Source: Ferrimicrobium sp.
GTDB taxonomy: Bacteria; Actinomycetota; Acidimicrobiia; Acidimicrobiales; Acidimicrobiaceae
Assembly: GCA_022690815.1 (NCBI GenBank)
Contig: JALCZJ010000003.1
Coordinates: 62,001-126,000 of the forward strand
Length of the DNA: 64,000 nt
Direction: 5' to 3'
Below are positions 51,833 through 61,975 of this stretch, piece after piece. A model generated the notes under the pieces. The model saw nothing but the letters and a program-made list of their open reading frames with translations, was not told the DNA's origin and did not search any database. A program made the translations under genes and the position numbers. Position 1 is the first letter of the stretch, and each line of letters starts with the position of its first letter.

Positions 51833-53346
51833 TGCTTGTGCAACCCCGACGTGTGGTGGTCGTGGACCTTGATGGTCTTGCGCTGCTCGCAGTCGAGGCA
51901 ACGCAGGATGATTGCGTTGCGGTCGCCCATCGGGGGCGTGTGGCGGCATTCACCAAGGCTGCCCAAGCACGCGGTGTTGTCGTTGGCATGCGTTGCGTCG
52001 AGGCGATGGCACGGTACCCCGAGTTAGAGCTGCGAGAACGAGATGGCTATCGCGAGGAGCAGTGGTTGGCGCGGCTGCAGCGGATGTTTGATGACATCTC
52101 TCCTCACGCGCGTCGCAGTCGGCACGCGGTGGTTATCCCATCGGGCCCGATCGCGCGATACTTTGGGACGGAGGAGCGAGCGGTGGCCGCTGTCGATGTG
52201 GTTGGTACCGTGCTCGCTCGGACGTACCCCCAGTTGACGCCCAAGATCGGTGTCGGCGACTCTCTCTTTATTGCCTCTCTTGCAGCTACCCTCGGTCAAC
52301 GAGTCCCTCCGGGTGAGTCGATCCGGTTTGCGGGTGAGCGCCGTGTCGAGGAGCTACTGCCTGAGTCGATGGCTACGTTGTTGCGCGAGGTCGGGTTGAC
52401 ATTAGTCGCTGATTTCCAACGTCTTGAGCCATCCACGGTGGCCGCACGCTTTGGTGGCAGGGGTCTGCATTGGCATCGTCTCTGTCGTCTTGAGGCTGAT
52501 ATCGGTGTCGTCGATGGAGATCCAGCCGACACCACAATGTGCACGACGACAGTTTTTGACGGTGACACGATCGAACACCTGTCGTTTCGTCTGATGCAGC
52601 CACTTGACGCGCTGGTCAGCACCGCCGAACAGCGTGGTCTTACACTCACCAAGGCTCATTTGACGCTCGTCACAACGACGGGTGAACTAACCAAGACGGT
52701 CGAGGTGCTCGATGGGGTCCGGGCAACCGAGCTGATCGCCCGACTGCGATGGTTTGAGCAGGCTTCGCGATTACATCGTGATCCGTTGGTCGAGGTGCGT
52801 ATCGAGCCGATGCAGTGGTCGCCGTTACGCCGTCGACAGCTCACCTTCGACCGCCAGGAGCGTAAGGAGTCAGCGGTGCTTGCGACGCTCACCCGATTGG
52901 CGACGCTCTATGGTGATGATCGAGTTTTGGTGCCGGTTGTTCAGGGCGGTCGTTCTCTGTATGAGCGAGGAACCTGGATGCCCTGGAGTGGCCAATGGCC
53001 GCTACCAAATCAGTCGAAGGATGATCAGGCCCCTTGGCCGGGTCATCTTCCCGGCGTGAGCCCAAGCCTGGTCTACCGACGCCCTCGGGAGGTTCGACTG
53101 CTCGATGCGGTGGGCACCCCGGTTGAGGTCACCGCAGATGGGGTGCTGACACGGGAGCCAGTGATGCTCGTTGTCGGCCACGATGAGCTTATTGTCTCGT
53201 CCTCGATCGGTCCTTGGGTTGTCGTTGAGCGTTGGTGGGAGCGACGTCGTCGGCGCTATGTGCGGCTTATGGTGATGACCTCGCAAGGGACCAAACTTGT
53301 GGTGAGGGAGGCACAACGTTGGTGGCTTGAGGGGGCGTTTGCCTAG
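51829..53346 (+). CDS. imuB: ImuB-like Y-family polymerase homologue (catalytically inactive)
   Basis: A 505-residue protein with Y-family fold segments: RVVVVDLDGLALLAVEA, AHRGRVAAFTKAAQARGVVVGM, PKIGVGDSLFIASLAA and LREVGLTLVADFQRL (helix-hairpin-helix). The two acidic pairs needed for polymerase catalysis are not visible, as in ImuB, which serves as an adaptor. RRRQLTFDRQERKE (about 333) resembles the beta-clamp binding motif of mycobacterial ImuB. Its ATG overlaps the imuA' stop by 4 nt and its stop abuts the dnaE2 start. Confidence 0.87.
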   Translation: MMLVQPRRVVVVDLDGLALLAVEATQDDCVAVAHRGRVAAFTKAAQARGVVVGMRCVEAMARYPELELRERDGYREEQWLARLQRMFDDISPHARRSRHAVVIPSGPIARYFGTEERAVAAVDVVGTVLARTYPQLTPKIGVGDSLFIASLAATLGQRVPPGESIRFAGERRVEELLPESMATLLREVGLTLVADFQRLEPSTVAARFGGRGLHWHRLCRLEADIGVVDGDPADTTMCTTTVFDGDTIEHLSFRLMQPLDALVSTAEQRGLTLTKAHLTLVTTTGELTKTVEVLDGVRATELIARLRWFEQASRLHRDPLVEVRIEPMQWSPLRRRQLTFDRQERKESAVLATLTRLATLYGDDRVLVPVVQGGRSLYERGTWMPWSGQWPLPNQSKDDQAPWPGHLPGVSPSLVYRRPREVRLLDAVGTPVEVTADGVLTREPVMLVVGHDELIVSSSIGPWVVVERWWERRRRRYVRLMVMTSQGTKLVVREAQRWWLEGAFA

Positions 53347-56300
53347 ATGACGGGGCTATTACCACGGGTTGAGAGATCGATCTCACGGCCGGATCTTAGT
53401 GATCTGGCGGGTGCTGCTATCGCCGAGAAGTCTTGCGTTGGGGGCTATGCCGAGTTGCACGCTCACAGCTATTTTAGCTTTCTTGATGGTGTCGTTTCGC
53501 CTGAGGATCTGGTGGTGGCGGCGAGCCGTGCGGGTCTTGCGGGCATCGCACTCACCGATCACAATGGCCTCTATGGGGTGCCTCGGTTCCTCGCCGCAGC
53601 CCGATCGGAAGGAATTCAACCGATTATCGGAGCCGAGCTGACGCTTGGAGAGGCACAGGTGCGCACGGTGGTGCCCGATCCCCAAGGTGAACATCTCGTC
53701 GTTTTGGCGGCCTCACTCCAGGGCTATCAAGCGCTTTCACGGACGATTGCCGAAGGTCATCTCGCAGGGGGATCGAAAGGGGTGTTCTCGTTGTCGCTCG
53801 ACCAGCTGGCGGCGAACCAGCCTGACGGCGGTTGGGTCATCTTGACTGGTTGCCGCAAAGGCCCCCTCTCACGTGCCCTCCTCGAACAGGGGCCAAAGGC
53901 GGCTGAATCGCGTTTAGATGTGTTGGTAGAGCACTTTGGTCACGACGCGTTGGTGGTCGAGATCAGCGATCATGGTGATCCATTGGATGGTGTACGAGCT
54001 GATTTCTTTGCCAAGCTCGCTCATCGGCGATCGCTTCCACTCGTTGGCACCCACAATGTGCATGCCCTCGATGCTCGTGGCCAACGGATGGCAACGGTGG
54101 CGGCGGCGATCCGATCGAATGCCAAGCTTGCCGAGCTTGATGGGTATCTTCCAAGCGCTGGTGTACCCAGGTTGCGGACGCCGCGAGAGCAACACCGTCA
54201 CTTTGCACGATTCCCCGGGGTACTAGCTCAGACCCTCGAGGTGATGGAGCGCTGTCGGTTCCCACTGGACCTGATCGCTCCAGGACTTCCACATTCGCTG
54301 GCCCCCGCTGGCGAGACGGATGCGTCCTGGCTTCGGCACCTAACGTTTGAACGGGCGCCCAAGCGCTACGGAACTATCGATGCCGAGCGTGTTGTGGGGG
54401 CGTACTCGCAACTCGTTTATGAACTCGATATCATCGAGACACTGGGGTTTGGGGGATACTTCTTAGTGGTCAACGATCTCGTCGATTTCTGTCGTCGAGA
54501 GGGGATCTATTGCCAAGGTCGGGGTTCTGCGGCTAACTCGGCCGTCTGCTATGCCCTCGGTATCACGAACGCCGATCCCGTCGCCCTTGGGCTCCTCTTT
54601 GAACGCTTCCTCTCACCGGAGCGAGATGGCCCCCCGGACATCGATGTTGATATTGAGAGCGGTAGGCGAGAGGAGGTTCTCCAATACGTCTATCGTCGTT
54701 ACGGTAGAGAGAATGCTGCTCAGGCGGCAAGCCTGATCACCTATCGTGCTCGATCGGTCCTTCGAGATACGTCGCGCGTGTACGGCGTGCCAATGACACA
54801 GATCGATCAGTGGTCTCGCCAGATCGAGCGGCGCGGCTCGCTGCGAGCCTCACTCGAGGCACGCGATCATCGAGGGGAGCCCTTGCTTACGGTCCCAACG
54901 GACATCGCTGAGGCCGCACTCGGTCTTGAGCACGCCCCTCGGCATCTTGGCCTCCATGTCGGCGGGATGGTGATCTGCGATCGCCCGATCATCGAGGTGT
55001 GTCCGGTTGAGTGGGCACGCAAGGCCGATCGAAGTGTCCTGCAATGGGACAAGGATGACTGTGCTCAGATGGGACTCGTGAAGTTCGATCTTCTCGGCCT
55101 CGGCATGCTGGGTGCCATCCATGAAATGGTTGATCTTGTTGCCACGAGCGATGGGGTCTCGGTTGATATCGCTCTCTTGCCTCAAGAGGATGCGGTCTAT
55201 GCCATGCTGCAACGGGCCGACTCGATTGGCCTATTTCAGGTAGAGTCACGCGCGCAGATGGCGACCCTACCTCGACTGAAGCCGACATGCTTTTATGATC
55301 TTGTCGTCGAGGTGGCACTCATAAGGCCAGGACCGATCCAGGGAGGATCGGTTCACCCCTATTTGCGCCGCCGCAGTGGTGAAGAGGAGGTGCGTTACTT
55401 GCATCCGCTGTTAGAACGTTCACTCGCCAAGACCCTTGGAGTGCCGTTGTTTCAGGAGCAGCTCATGCAGATGGCGATGGACGTTGCTGGATTCTCTCCG
55501 GCACAGGCCGATGAACTACGACAGGCGATGAGCTCCAGGCGATCGAGCGAACGCATGGAGCGACTCAAGCAGCGTCTCTTTGCCGGCATGGAGGCCAATG
55601 GTGTCGATGATCGCACCAAGGCCGAGATCTACCAGAAACTCTCGGCCTTCGCGAACTTCGGATTCCCTGAGAGCCATGCTGCATCCTTTGCCTACCTGGT
55701 CTACATCAGCGCCTGGTTTAAGCTTCACTACCCGGCGGCGTTCTATGCGGGTATCTTGCGTTCGCAGCCAATGGGTTTCTGGTCACCGCAGACGTTGTTG
55801 CGTGATGCCCATCGCCACGGGGTGCATGCGCTCCCTCCGGATGTGAATCGAGGAGCAGCAGCGACCACGCTACAGCGTGTGGGCGACAAGGTCTGCCTCA
55901 GGATTGGCCTCGATACAGTACGTGGCATTGGGACGGCGAAGGCGCACGCGATTATCGACGCTGGGCCTTATGACACCTGGCGAGAGCTCGTTGACCGTGT
56001 CGAACTCAGTGAGCCTCAGATGATCAACCTTGCCAAAGCAGGGGCGCTTGATAGCTGTGGTGAGCATCGGCGATCGATGATCTGGCAAAGCGGCGCGTTG
56101 GTCCATGACCGCGGGGGGCTCCCTAGTGTCGTTGCCATGGGCGTACAACCGAACTTTGCAGAGCTTACCGAGGGTGAGCGTCAGATGATGGAGTCACGAG
56201 CACTTGGCTTTGTGACCGATGGACACCCTATGGAACTCATGCGTGCGGCGTTGGATCGATCGGGTGTGGTGCGTTCGGATGCGCTTGGTGCCTTCGATGA

Positions 56301-56574
56301 TGGTGCCAAGGTGACGGTGGCGGGTGTCGTGACCCATCGACAGCGGCCGGGGACCGCCAAGGGGGTCGTCTTTCTCAACCTCGAGGACGAGGCTGGTCTC
56401 GTGAACGTTCTGCTCCGCCCTGGGGCCTGGGTGCGTTTTCGCGAAGCAGCACTCTCGTCCGCGGTCATGGTGAGTGGGAGGCTGCAATGCAGTGGGGAGG
56501 TCAGGTCGGTGATCGCCTCGCGGGTGCTACCACTCGACGGTATCCCGATGCTGCACTCGCGTGATTTCCAGTAA
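53347..56574 (+). CDS. dnaE2: Error-prone DNA polymerase III alpha subunit DnaE2
   Basis: A 1075-residue polymerase of the DnaE2 length class. The PHP domain opens with YAELHAHSYFSFLDGVVSPEDL and GIALTDHNGLYGVP; the polymerase core has GRGSAANSAVCYALGITNADP, PPDIDVDIESGRREEVLQYVY (catalytic aspartates), LQWDKDDCAQMGLVKFDLLGLG and FGFPESHAASFAYLVY; the C-terminal OB domain is about 970-1060. DnaE2 copies damaged DNA and drives induced mutagenesis with ImuA' and ImuB. The ATG comes immediately after the imuB stop, so all three are one transcript. Confidence 0.95.
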   Translation: MTGLLPRVERSISRPDLSDLAGAAIAEKSCVGGYAELHAHSYFSFLDGVVSPEDLVVAASRAGLAGIALTDHNGLYGVPRFLAAARSEGIQPIIGAELTLGEAQVRTVVPDPQGEHLVVLAASLQGYQALSRTIAEGHLAGGSKGVFSLSLDQLAANQPDGGWVILTGCRKGPLSRALLEQGPKAAESRLDVLVEHFGHDALVVEISDHGDPLDGVRADFFAKLAHRRSLPLVGTHNVHALDARGQRMATVAAAIRSNAKLAELDGYLPSAGVPRLRTPREQHRHFARFPGVLAQTLEVMERCRFPLDLIAPGLPHSLAPAGETDASWLRHLTFERAPKRYGTIDAERVVGAYSQLVYELDIIETLGFGGYFLVVNDLVDFCRREGIYCQGRGSAANSAVCYALGITNADPVALGLLFERFLSPERDGPPDIDVDIESGRREEVLQYVYRRYGRENAAQAASLITYRARSVLRDTSRVYGVPMTQIDQWSRQIERRGSLRASLEARDHRGEPLLTVPTDIAEAALGLEHAPRHLGLHVGGMVICDRPIIEVCPVEWARKADRSVLQWDKDDCAQMGLVKFDLLGLGMLGAIHEMVDLVATSDGVSVDIALLPQEDAVYAMLQRADSIGLFQVESRAQMATLPRLKPTCFYDLVVEVALIRPGPIQGGSVHPYLRRRSGEEEVRYLHPLLERSLAKTLGVPLFQEQLMQMAMDVAGFSPAQADELRQAMSSRRSSERMERLKQRLFAGMEANGVDDRTKAEIYQKLSAFANFGFPESHAASFAYLVYISAWFKLHYPAAFYAGILRSQPMGFWSPQTLLRDAHRHGVHALPPDVNRGAAATTLQRVGDKVCLRIGLDTVRGIGTAKAHAIIDAGPYDTWRELVDRVELSEPQMINLAKAGALDSCGEHRRSMIWQSGALVHDRGGLPSVVAMGVQPNFAELTEGERQMMESRALGFVTDGHPMELMRAALDRSGVVRSDALGAFDDGAKVTVAGVVTHRQRPGTAKGVVFLNLEDEAGLVNVLLRPGAWVRFREAALSSAVMVSGRLQCSGEVRSVIASRVLPLDGIPMLHSRDFQ

Positions 56575-56663
56575 GGCTGCACCCAGTCGCGTCAAGCAAC
56601 CTGAAGCTCGCCGACGCTCGCACAGCACCCAGGACACCATCGGACGTGCTAGGGTGGTGGCCG

Positions 56664-57842
56664 ATGCGACACCGGGCGATCACCACTGTACTAGCCTTGG
56701 CAGCGGGTGGGCTCGTCCTGACCAGCTGCGGGACGACCGCCACCAGCCACGCCGTCCCCCTTGCGTCCGCCCCAGGCATTACGGCTTCGAGTGTGCTTTT
56801 TGCGACCGAGATCAATGCTGAGGGCACCTCTCATCAGGATTCCCTTGATGAGGTAGCTGGCATGCAGGCGGTGTTGCGTCTTTTCGATCAACATCATGGG
56901 ATTTTTGGACGACAGCTCTCGCTGGTGGTGAAGGATGACGCCGGGCAGGCGGCGATTGCTGCGAACGAGACCCGTTATCTCGGTGACACCATCGGAGCCT
57001 TTGCACTCATCGGTGATAGCCCTTCCACGGTGGCCCAGGCCGTCTCAACGCAGGCATCGAGTTCGGGCATTCTCCAGCTTTTCCCGAGTGGTATGGCCAC
57101 AGGCCCCAACACGATCAATGCGACTACATCGCCAACGACCATCGCCGTTGACCTTGGAGCAGCCCTTCGTGATCTCGACCTCGCTAACGGGACGATCGGA
57201 GTCTTGGCCTCTGGCGCCATTCCCGATATTGCCCATGATCTCGGGGTGTCGTCGGTTCCTGTGCAGCTCAGCTACACCAGCGATGGCCAGCTCCAGGGGA
57301 CGGATCAGTTGACGCGTCATGTTCCTGATCTGATCGTCAGCTTTGCCCCACACGCCGTGACGGCCAGGCTGCTCTCTCAGCTTGGTACCCTCAACGAGGC
57401 GCCAACGGTCATCGTCGTCGGCGACGCCGTGTCTCGTGCGACGCTTCTGGCGCAGGCCCCGACGTTTCATGGCACCTTGCTTCGCTTTGGCACCTGGGTT
57501 CCTCTAGGTGCGCTCGGCGATGCCTGGAATACCTATATTCGCGCGGTCATGGGGGAGATCAAGCCAAAGGTGGGATTGACCTTGGGTACCCTTGATGGCA
57601 TCTATGCCGCAACGATGTCGGTTGAACTCCTGCGCTCGGTGGGTATTAACCCAAGCCGGCGGGCTATCTTGACCAGCGTCGCTCGTCAACGGTTCGCGCC
57701 AGCGATTCCAGCGTTGGGCCCCTGGAGTGCAACTACTGGGTTCCAAGGGGGGGTCCTGACCGGGACCGCCCACCCCCTTTACGTACAAGGGACTAACGTC
57801 AGCTCCACCCTGCCAAATCTGCCACCACCACCCAGGCTCTAG
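56664..57842 (+). CDS. ABC-type branched-chain-amino-acid-like substrate-binding lipoprotein
   Basis: A 392-residue exported protein. MRHRAITTVLALAAGGLVLTSC is a lipoprotein signal peptide with LTSC lipobox. The mature part looks like a type I periplasmic binding fold: FATEINAEGTSHQDSLDEVAGMQAVLRLFD, VKDDAGQAAIAANETRYL, AFALIGDSPSTVAQAVS and GTLDGIYAATMSVELLRS. No permease or ATPase gene is adjacent, so it may be an orphan receptor or binding protein. I use ATG 56664; a GTG at 56646 is less likely. It ends in a proline-rich NLPPPPRL. Confidence 0.75.
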   Translation: MRHRAITTVLALAAGGLVLTSCGTTATSHAVPLASAPGITASSVLFATEINAEGTSHQDSLDEVAGMQAVLRLFDQHHGIFGRQLSLVVKDDAGQAAIAANETRYLGDTIGAFALIGDSPSTVAQAVSTQASSSGILQLFPSGMATGPNTINATTSPTTIAVDLGAALRDLDLANGTIGVLASGAIPDIAHDLGVSSVPVQLSYTSDGQLQGTDQLTRHVPDLIVSFAPHAVTARLLSQLGTLNEAPTVIVVGDAVSRATLLAQAPTFHGTLLRFGTWVPLGALGDAWNTYIRAVMGEIKPKVGLTLGTLDGIYAATMSVELLRSVGINPSRRAILTSVARQRFAPAIPALGPWSATTGFQGGVLTGTAHPLYVQGTNVSSTLPNLPPPPRL

Positions 57843-57929
57843 GTACGTCACAGACCCGGGGCACACGCGTGTTCACACCACCGGTGCTCACCGTGCTAAG
57901 GTCGGGTCAGCAAGGGAAGGAGTACAGAG

Positions 57930-59228
57930 ATGGCATGGGACTTTTCGACTGAGCCTGAGTTTGACGCCAAACTGCACTGGATTGAGACGTTAGTGCGCGA
58001 GGAGATCATGCCGCTTGAGACACTCGAGCTCGATACCCCTTCGTTGAAGGCGATGATCGAACCACTCAAGGCCCAGGTCAAGGAGCATGCCCTGTTTGCC
58101 GCTCATCTCCCCCCAAGCCTTGGAGGGCAGGGTTTTGGTCAGGTCAAGCTCGGTCTGATGAATGAACTGCTCGGCATGTCCCCCATTGCGCCTCTGGTAT
58201 TTGGTAACAATGCTCCTGACTCTGGTAATGCAGAGTTGCTTGCGCTCGGGATTGAGGCTAATGGTGCCCAATTCCAGCGAGAACATTACCTTGAGCCATT
58301 GTTGCGTGGTGAGCTATCGAGTGGGTTCTCGATGACGGAGCCCGATGCCGGTGCGGACCCGACCCGCATCACCTCATCAGCGGTGCGGGATGGAGACATG
58401 TGGGTGATCAACGGACACAAGTGGTATACCACGAACGGCTCGGTCGCCGATTTCTTGATCGTGATGGCGAGGACCGTCCCGGATGTGCCGGCCCGCGAGG
58501 CGATGTCGATGTTGCTGGTTCCAAGGGATACACCAGGAGTACGGGTGATTCGCGATATCCCCACGATGGAGGATCCGGTCCCTCACTTCGGCTCCTATGG
58601 CAACCACGCCGAGATCGTCTACGAGAACGTACGTGTGCCACTCGATCATCTCATTGGTCATGAAGGCATGGGTTTCGCGCTCGCCCAGAGTCGTCTTGGC
58701 CCCGGGCGGATTCATCACTGCATGCGATGGCTCGGGCAGTCGCGTCGAGCCTTCGAAATGATGTGTGAGCGTGCGGTCTCCCGTGAGGTCTTCGGCGAGC
58801 CCCTCGCGGCAAAGCAGACGGTCCAAAACTGGATTGCGGACTCCGCGGCTGAGATGGCGGCGGCTCGGCTGATGACGCTGCAGGCTGCCTGGATGATCGA
58901 CCAGAAGGGTCAGAAAGCGGCCCGGAAGGAGATCTCGATGATCAAGTACTTCGGTGCACAGGTGCTTTATAACGTCATCGATCGGGCCATTCAGGTGCAC
59001 GGCGGTCTGGGGTTCTCCTCCGATCTCCCACTCGAGCAGATGTATCGTGCGGCACGTGCTGCCCGCATCTACGACGGACCCGACGAGGTGCATCGAATGA
59101 CGGTAGCTCGTCAGATCCTTCGCAACTGTCAGCCTGTCAGTGAGCCAACGGAGCTGATTGCGACGCGCCGTGTCGCTGCTAGGGAGCACTTTGCCAAAGA
59201 ACTCGAGCTTCTCTCGATCGACCAGTGA
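57930..59228 (+). CDS. Acyl-CoA dehydrogenase
   Basis: A 432-residue flavoenzyme. SSGFSMTEPDAGADPTRITS (about 130-150), VINGHKWYTTNGSVADFLIVMAR, ALAQSRLGPGRIHHCMRWLGQS, FGEPLAAKQTVQNWIADSAAEM and QVHGGLGFSSDLPLEQMYR are standard ACAD elements; the length and sequence resemble the ACAD10/11-like branch acting on long or hydroxylated acyl-CoAs. It transfers electrons to an ETF (fused ETF at 25215). ATG follows AAGGGAAGGAGTACAGAG. No other beta-oxidation gene is adjacent. Confidence 0.93.
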   Translation: MAWDFSTEPEFDAKLHWIETLVREEIMPLETLELDTPSLKAMIEPLKAQVKEHALFAAHLPPSLGGQGFGQVKLGLMNELLGMSPIAPLVFGNNAPDSGNAELLALGIEANGAQFQREHYLEPLLRGELSSGFSMTEPDAGADPTRITSSAVRDGDMWVINGHKWYTTNGSVADFLIVMARTVPDVPAREAMSMLLVPRDTPGVRVIRDIPTMEDPVPHFGSYGNHAEIVYENVRVPLDHLIGHEGMGFALAQSRLGPGRIHHCMRWLGQSRRAFEMMCERAVSREVFGEPLAAKQTVQNWIADSAAEMAAARLMTLQAAWMIDQKGQKAARKEISMIKYFGAQVLYNVIDRAIQVHGGLGFSSDLPLEQMYRAARAARIYDGPDEVHRMTVARQILRNCQPVSEPTELIATRRVAAREHFAKELELLSIDQ

Positions 59229-59400
59229 AGTCAACTGCCAGATGAGCTCGTCGCCGATCCGGCGACGCACTCATTCGATGGCGATCGGATGAGGATCTGA
59301 TGCAGCGCCAAGGCGCGTCCGCGCCCATGAAAGGTGGTCTTGAGACGACCCCTGGGCCGTTAGCCTGTTTGTAACAAGGTACGCATGCAATGGAGGATCA

Positions 59401-60249
59401 GTGTCGAGTAACCAGCGGACGATTGTGAGTTTCCATGCTCACCCAGACGATGAGGCATCCAAGGGGGCTGCCACGATTGCTAAGTATGCGGCCGAAGGTG
59501 CAAGAGCGGTGTTGGTGACGGCCACTGGAGGTGAGGAGGGAGAGTTCCTCAACCCCGCCTTCAAGGACCGTGACCCTGCGGAGCTTCCTGAGTTACGGTT
59601 AAAGGAACTGGCCCGCTCGGCCGAAGTGATTGGCTATCGCGAGGTTGAGCTGCTTGGGTTCCGTGATTCCGGCATGCCCAACAGTCCGGCCAACAGCCAT
59701 CCCAACTGCTTTGGGGCAGTTGAGTTGGAGGTCGCGGTGCGACCGCTCGTGGCCATACTCCGCCGCGAGCGACCACAGGTGCTCATCAGCTACGGTGCGC
59801 ATCAAGATAGCTATCCGCACCCGGATCACCTTCGTGTTTACGAGGTGGCTAAGGTCGCCCGTGAACTGGCCGCTGATGCTACGTTTGCGCCAGAACTCGG
59901 GGATCCTCACTGGGTGCAAAAGTGGTACTGGTCGCTGTGGGTGCGTGCCCGCTTTGAGGCGATCGGTGCGGCAATCGCTGCCAAGGGCATAGAGCTTCCA
60001 TTTCGGATGACAGAACGTACAGGTGATGATGACCTCGTGACCACTCGTATCGATGTAAGCGCTACCATTGAGGTTGGTCGTTCCGCTCTCTTGGCTCATG
60101 AGACCCAGGTCGACCCCAACTCTCCATTTTGGTTTGCGCTCTCTCCCGATGAGCTTGCCAATATCTATCCCTACGAGGAGTATCATCTCGTCGATGCGCC
60201 AGCAGGCTATCTTGAGACTGACCTGTTCGAAGGTATTGAGGGGAGCTGA
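59401..60249 (+). CDS. mca: Mycothiol S-conjugate amidase
   Basis: A 282-residue zinc hydrolase of the LmbE fold, closest to Mca. IVSFHAHPDDEASKGAATIAKYAAEGARAVLVTATGGEEGEFLNPA is nearly diagnostic; SYPHPDHLRVYEVAK (about 139) supplies the other metal histidine. Mca cleaves mycothiol-toxin conjugates so that the toxin leaves as a mercapturic acid. MshB is the alternative, but the length and start favour Mca. GTG 59401 follows GGAGGATCA. The SCP2 gene starts 1 nt after it. Confidence 0.9.
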   Translation: MSSNQRTIVSFHAHPDDEASKGAATIAKYAAEGARAVLVTATGGEEGEFLNPAFKDRDPAELPELRLKELARSAEVIGYREVELLGFRDSGMPNSPANSHPNCFGAVELEVAVRPLVAILRRERPQVLISYGAHQDSYPHPDHLRVYEVAKVARELAADATFAPELGDPHWVQKWYWSLWVRARFEAIGAAIAAKGIELPFRMTERTGDDDLVTTRIDVSATIEVGRSALLAHETQVDPNSPFWFALSPDELANIYPYEEYHLVDAPAGYLETDLFEGIEGS

Positions 60250-60250
60250 G

Positions 60251-60652
60251 ATGGCGGCATGGCTTTCACCGGGATGGATCCAAGACACGCTCGAGCTTGG
60301 GGCAGCGATGCCCTATCAGGCGGGAGTATCAGCGACGCTCCAGTACTTCTTGACGGCTGCTGACGGCGGTGAGTACGCTTATTATTGGTCGATTGAAGAT
60401 GGACAACTCGGTGCTGCAGGTTTGGGGGAACATCCAGCTCCTGACGTAGAGCTCAGTGTTTCGCTCGAAGATGCCCGCAGCATGCAGACTGGCAAGACCG
60501 ATGCGACGAGTGCGTTCATGGAGGGCAAGTTGCGTGTTGATGGCAATCTCGATCTTTTGCTGCAACTCCTTCCAATCACCGGTTCGAAGGAGTACCAGGA
60601 GTTAGAGCGTGAGCTTGCTCGACGAACTGACTTTGACCAGCTTGGTTCGTGA
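60251..60652 (+). CDS. SCP2 sterol-transfer family protein
   Basis: A 133-residue protein. SATLQYFLTAADGGEYAYYW, PAPDVELSVSLEDARSMQTG and AFMEGKLRVDGNLDLLLQLLPI form the SCP2 lipid-binding core. Bacterial members bind hydrophobic ligands; a mycothiol-dependent maleylpyruvate-isomerase-like relation is also known for the fold. The upstream frame (60068-60250) overlaps mca and is rejected. It lies between mca and the phosphatase-like gene with 1- and 3-nt gaps, so the three form an operon. Confidence 0.82.
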   Translation: MAAWLSPGWIQDTLELGAAMPYQAGVSATLQYFLTAADGGEYAYYWSIEDGQLGAAGLGEHPAPDVELSVSLEDARSMQTGKTDATSAFMEGKLRVDGNLDLLLQLLPITGSKEYQELERELARRTDFDQLGS

Positions 60653-60655
60653 TCA

Positions 60656-61441
60656 TTGACGGATCCCCTGGCCGTCCTTGCGGCGATCGACGCTGCCATT
60701 GATGAGACCGCGCGGCTAGAGGGCGAGGGTTGGGAAAAGTCTCCTGGTGAGTGGGTAACCGAGCGTGATATCGCGATTGAAACAATACTCAGTGAGTACC
60801 TCCTCTCCTTGATGCCGGGGAGTCGTGTCCTTGGAGAAGAGGCTGCGAGCGATGCCGATGGGCTACTGGTTGAGACGAATGCGGGGTCGCTTTGGGTCGT
60901 AGATCCAATCGATGGAACCGCGAACTATGTCGCCAGAGCCGGACCGGTGGCCACCATGGTGGCGCTGTCCGTCGACGGCAGTACGCAACTTAGTTGCATA
61001 CGCATACATGGCGGCGAGGCGCTTGTGGCCAGTACTGATGGGGCGAAGATTCTCGATGCGGGCATGTCACGGGTAGAACATGGCTCAATCCAACATACCC
61101 CGACTGCACGGGGAATGATCTCTGGTCGCTTCTTGTCGGCCAGCGTGCACCAGAGGTTGCGAGAAAGCGTTTGTGCCTATGAGATTATGGATGGCTCTGG
61201 GTGTGCAGGAAGAGACTATCTCGACCTGGTGGTTGGACGTTTGGATTTTCTTGTCTACGAGCGGGTGTTGCCATGGGATCATCTTCCCGGAGCGCATGCC
61301 GTCCAGGTAATGGGAGGATCAGTGAGCCTCGGTGACGGTTCGACCTATCGTGGGCAATCTGAGATTCGTGGTCTGGTGGCCAGTCGGTCACGGGATCTCA
61401 CGATGAGGCTGCTGGCGGCTCGTCGAGAGGCGTTTCACTAG
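60656..61441 (+). CDS. Inositol monophosphatase family protein
   Basis: A 261-residue Mg-dependent phosphatase-like protein. RVLGEEAAS (about 58-66), WVVDPIDGTANYVARAGP (about 81-98) and LPWDHLPGAHAVQVMGG (about 205-221) carry the metal ligands of the IMPase/FBPase/CysQ superfamily. It hydrolyses inositol phosphate or a related sugar phosphate; a link to mycothiol (inositol-containing) metabolism through the adjacent mca is attractive but inferred. The start is TTG 60656, 3 nt after the SCP2 stop, without a strong ribosome site. Confidence 0.85.
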   Translation: MTDPLAVLAAIDAAIDETARLEGEGWEKSPGEWVTERDIAIETILSEYLLSLMPGSRVLGEEAASDADGLLVETNAGSLWVVDPIDGTANYVARAGPVATMVALSVDGSTQLSCIRIHGGEALVASTDGAKILDAGMSRVEHGSIQHTPTARGMISGRFLSASVHQRLRESVCAYEIMDGSGCAGRDYLDLVVGRLDFLVYERVLPWDHLPGAHAVQVMGGSVSLGDGSTYRGQSEIRGLVASRSRDLTMRLLAARREAFH

Positions 61442-61975
61442 CGTAGCGAGCGTGGGTTCTTGACTCCCTTGCGACACGTTGAGCCTAGGGCCCGTGGACA
61501 ATGGATTCGGACCAAAGCAGATAAGTGTAGCGCTTCGATTCAACTAATGTTGAAAATTATGCGAGCTTTTGAGTGTGTATTGTCGATCTTGGCCGACTGC
61601 AAATCACCGCGATCTAATTGTCTAGATTTGGTAAAAGTAGATGTAGAGTGGCTGTATGTACGCGGAGAGTGTTTAACAAAGCGAGCAACAAGGGTGTTGG
61701 AGTCAGCCCATTGTGCTCACCTGTTCTGTGTGATCGACCTGCAATCGCTGGATAGTCATATTTCTGATCATTGTATTACCTGATCAGAATGTTGTTTTGA
61801 GAAAATATGTTCCCTGAGTTGTACGGCGCGACTAGCGACGCTATAGTAAAGGAATAAAGCATTGAGTCACTTGGTCGAATGGTCGCTTTGCCGAGTGGTT
61901 AGCTAATGGCGAAACCGGTACGTTGTTTGGGTGGAGAACCAGTGATGGGTTCTCATTGGAACAGGGAGGTCGACG
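61442..61975. other. 534-nt AT-richer gene-free region
   Basis: No supported gene. The base composition shifts to AT-rich here compared with the rest of the window. The promoter at 61819-61847 points to the TasA-like gene. Frame 61460-61783 has no recognisable domain. Confidence 0.6.
61819..61847 (+). promoter_or_regulatory. Strong sigma70-type promoter upstream of TasA-like gene
   Basis: TTGTAC (61819-61824), a 17-bp spacer and TATAGT (61842-61847) match the consensus well. The expected transcript start is about 120 nt before the coding region. Confidence 0.65.

Noticed and set aside
58377-59270. 297-residue minus-strand frame over the acyl-CoA dehydrogenase
   Set aside because: Antisense to a gene with full family motifs; its protein shows no domain.
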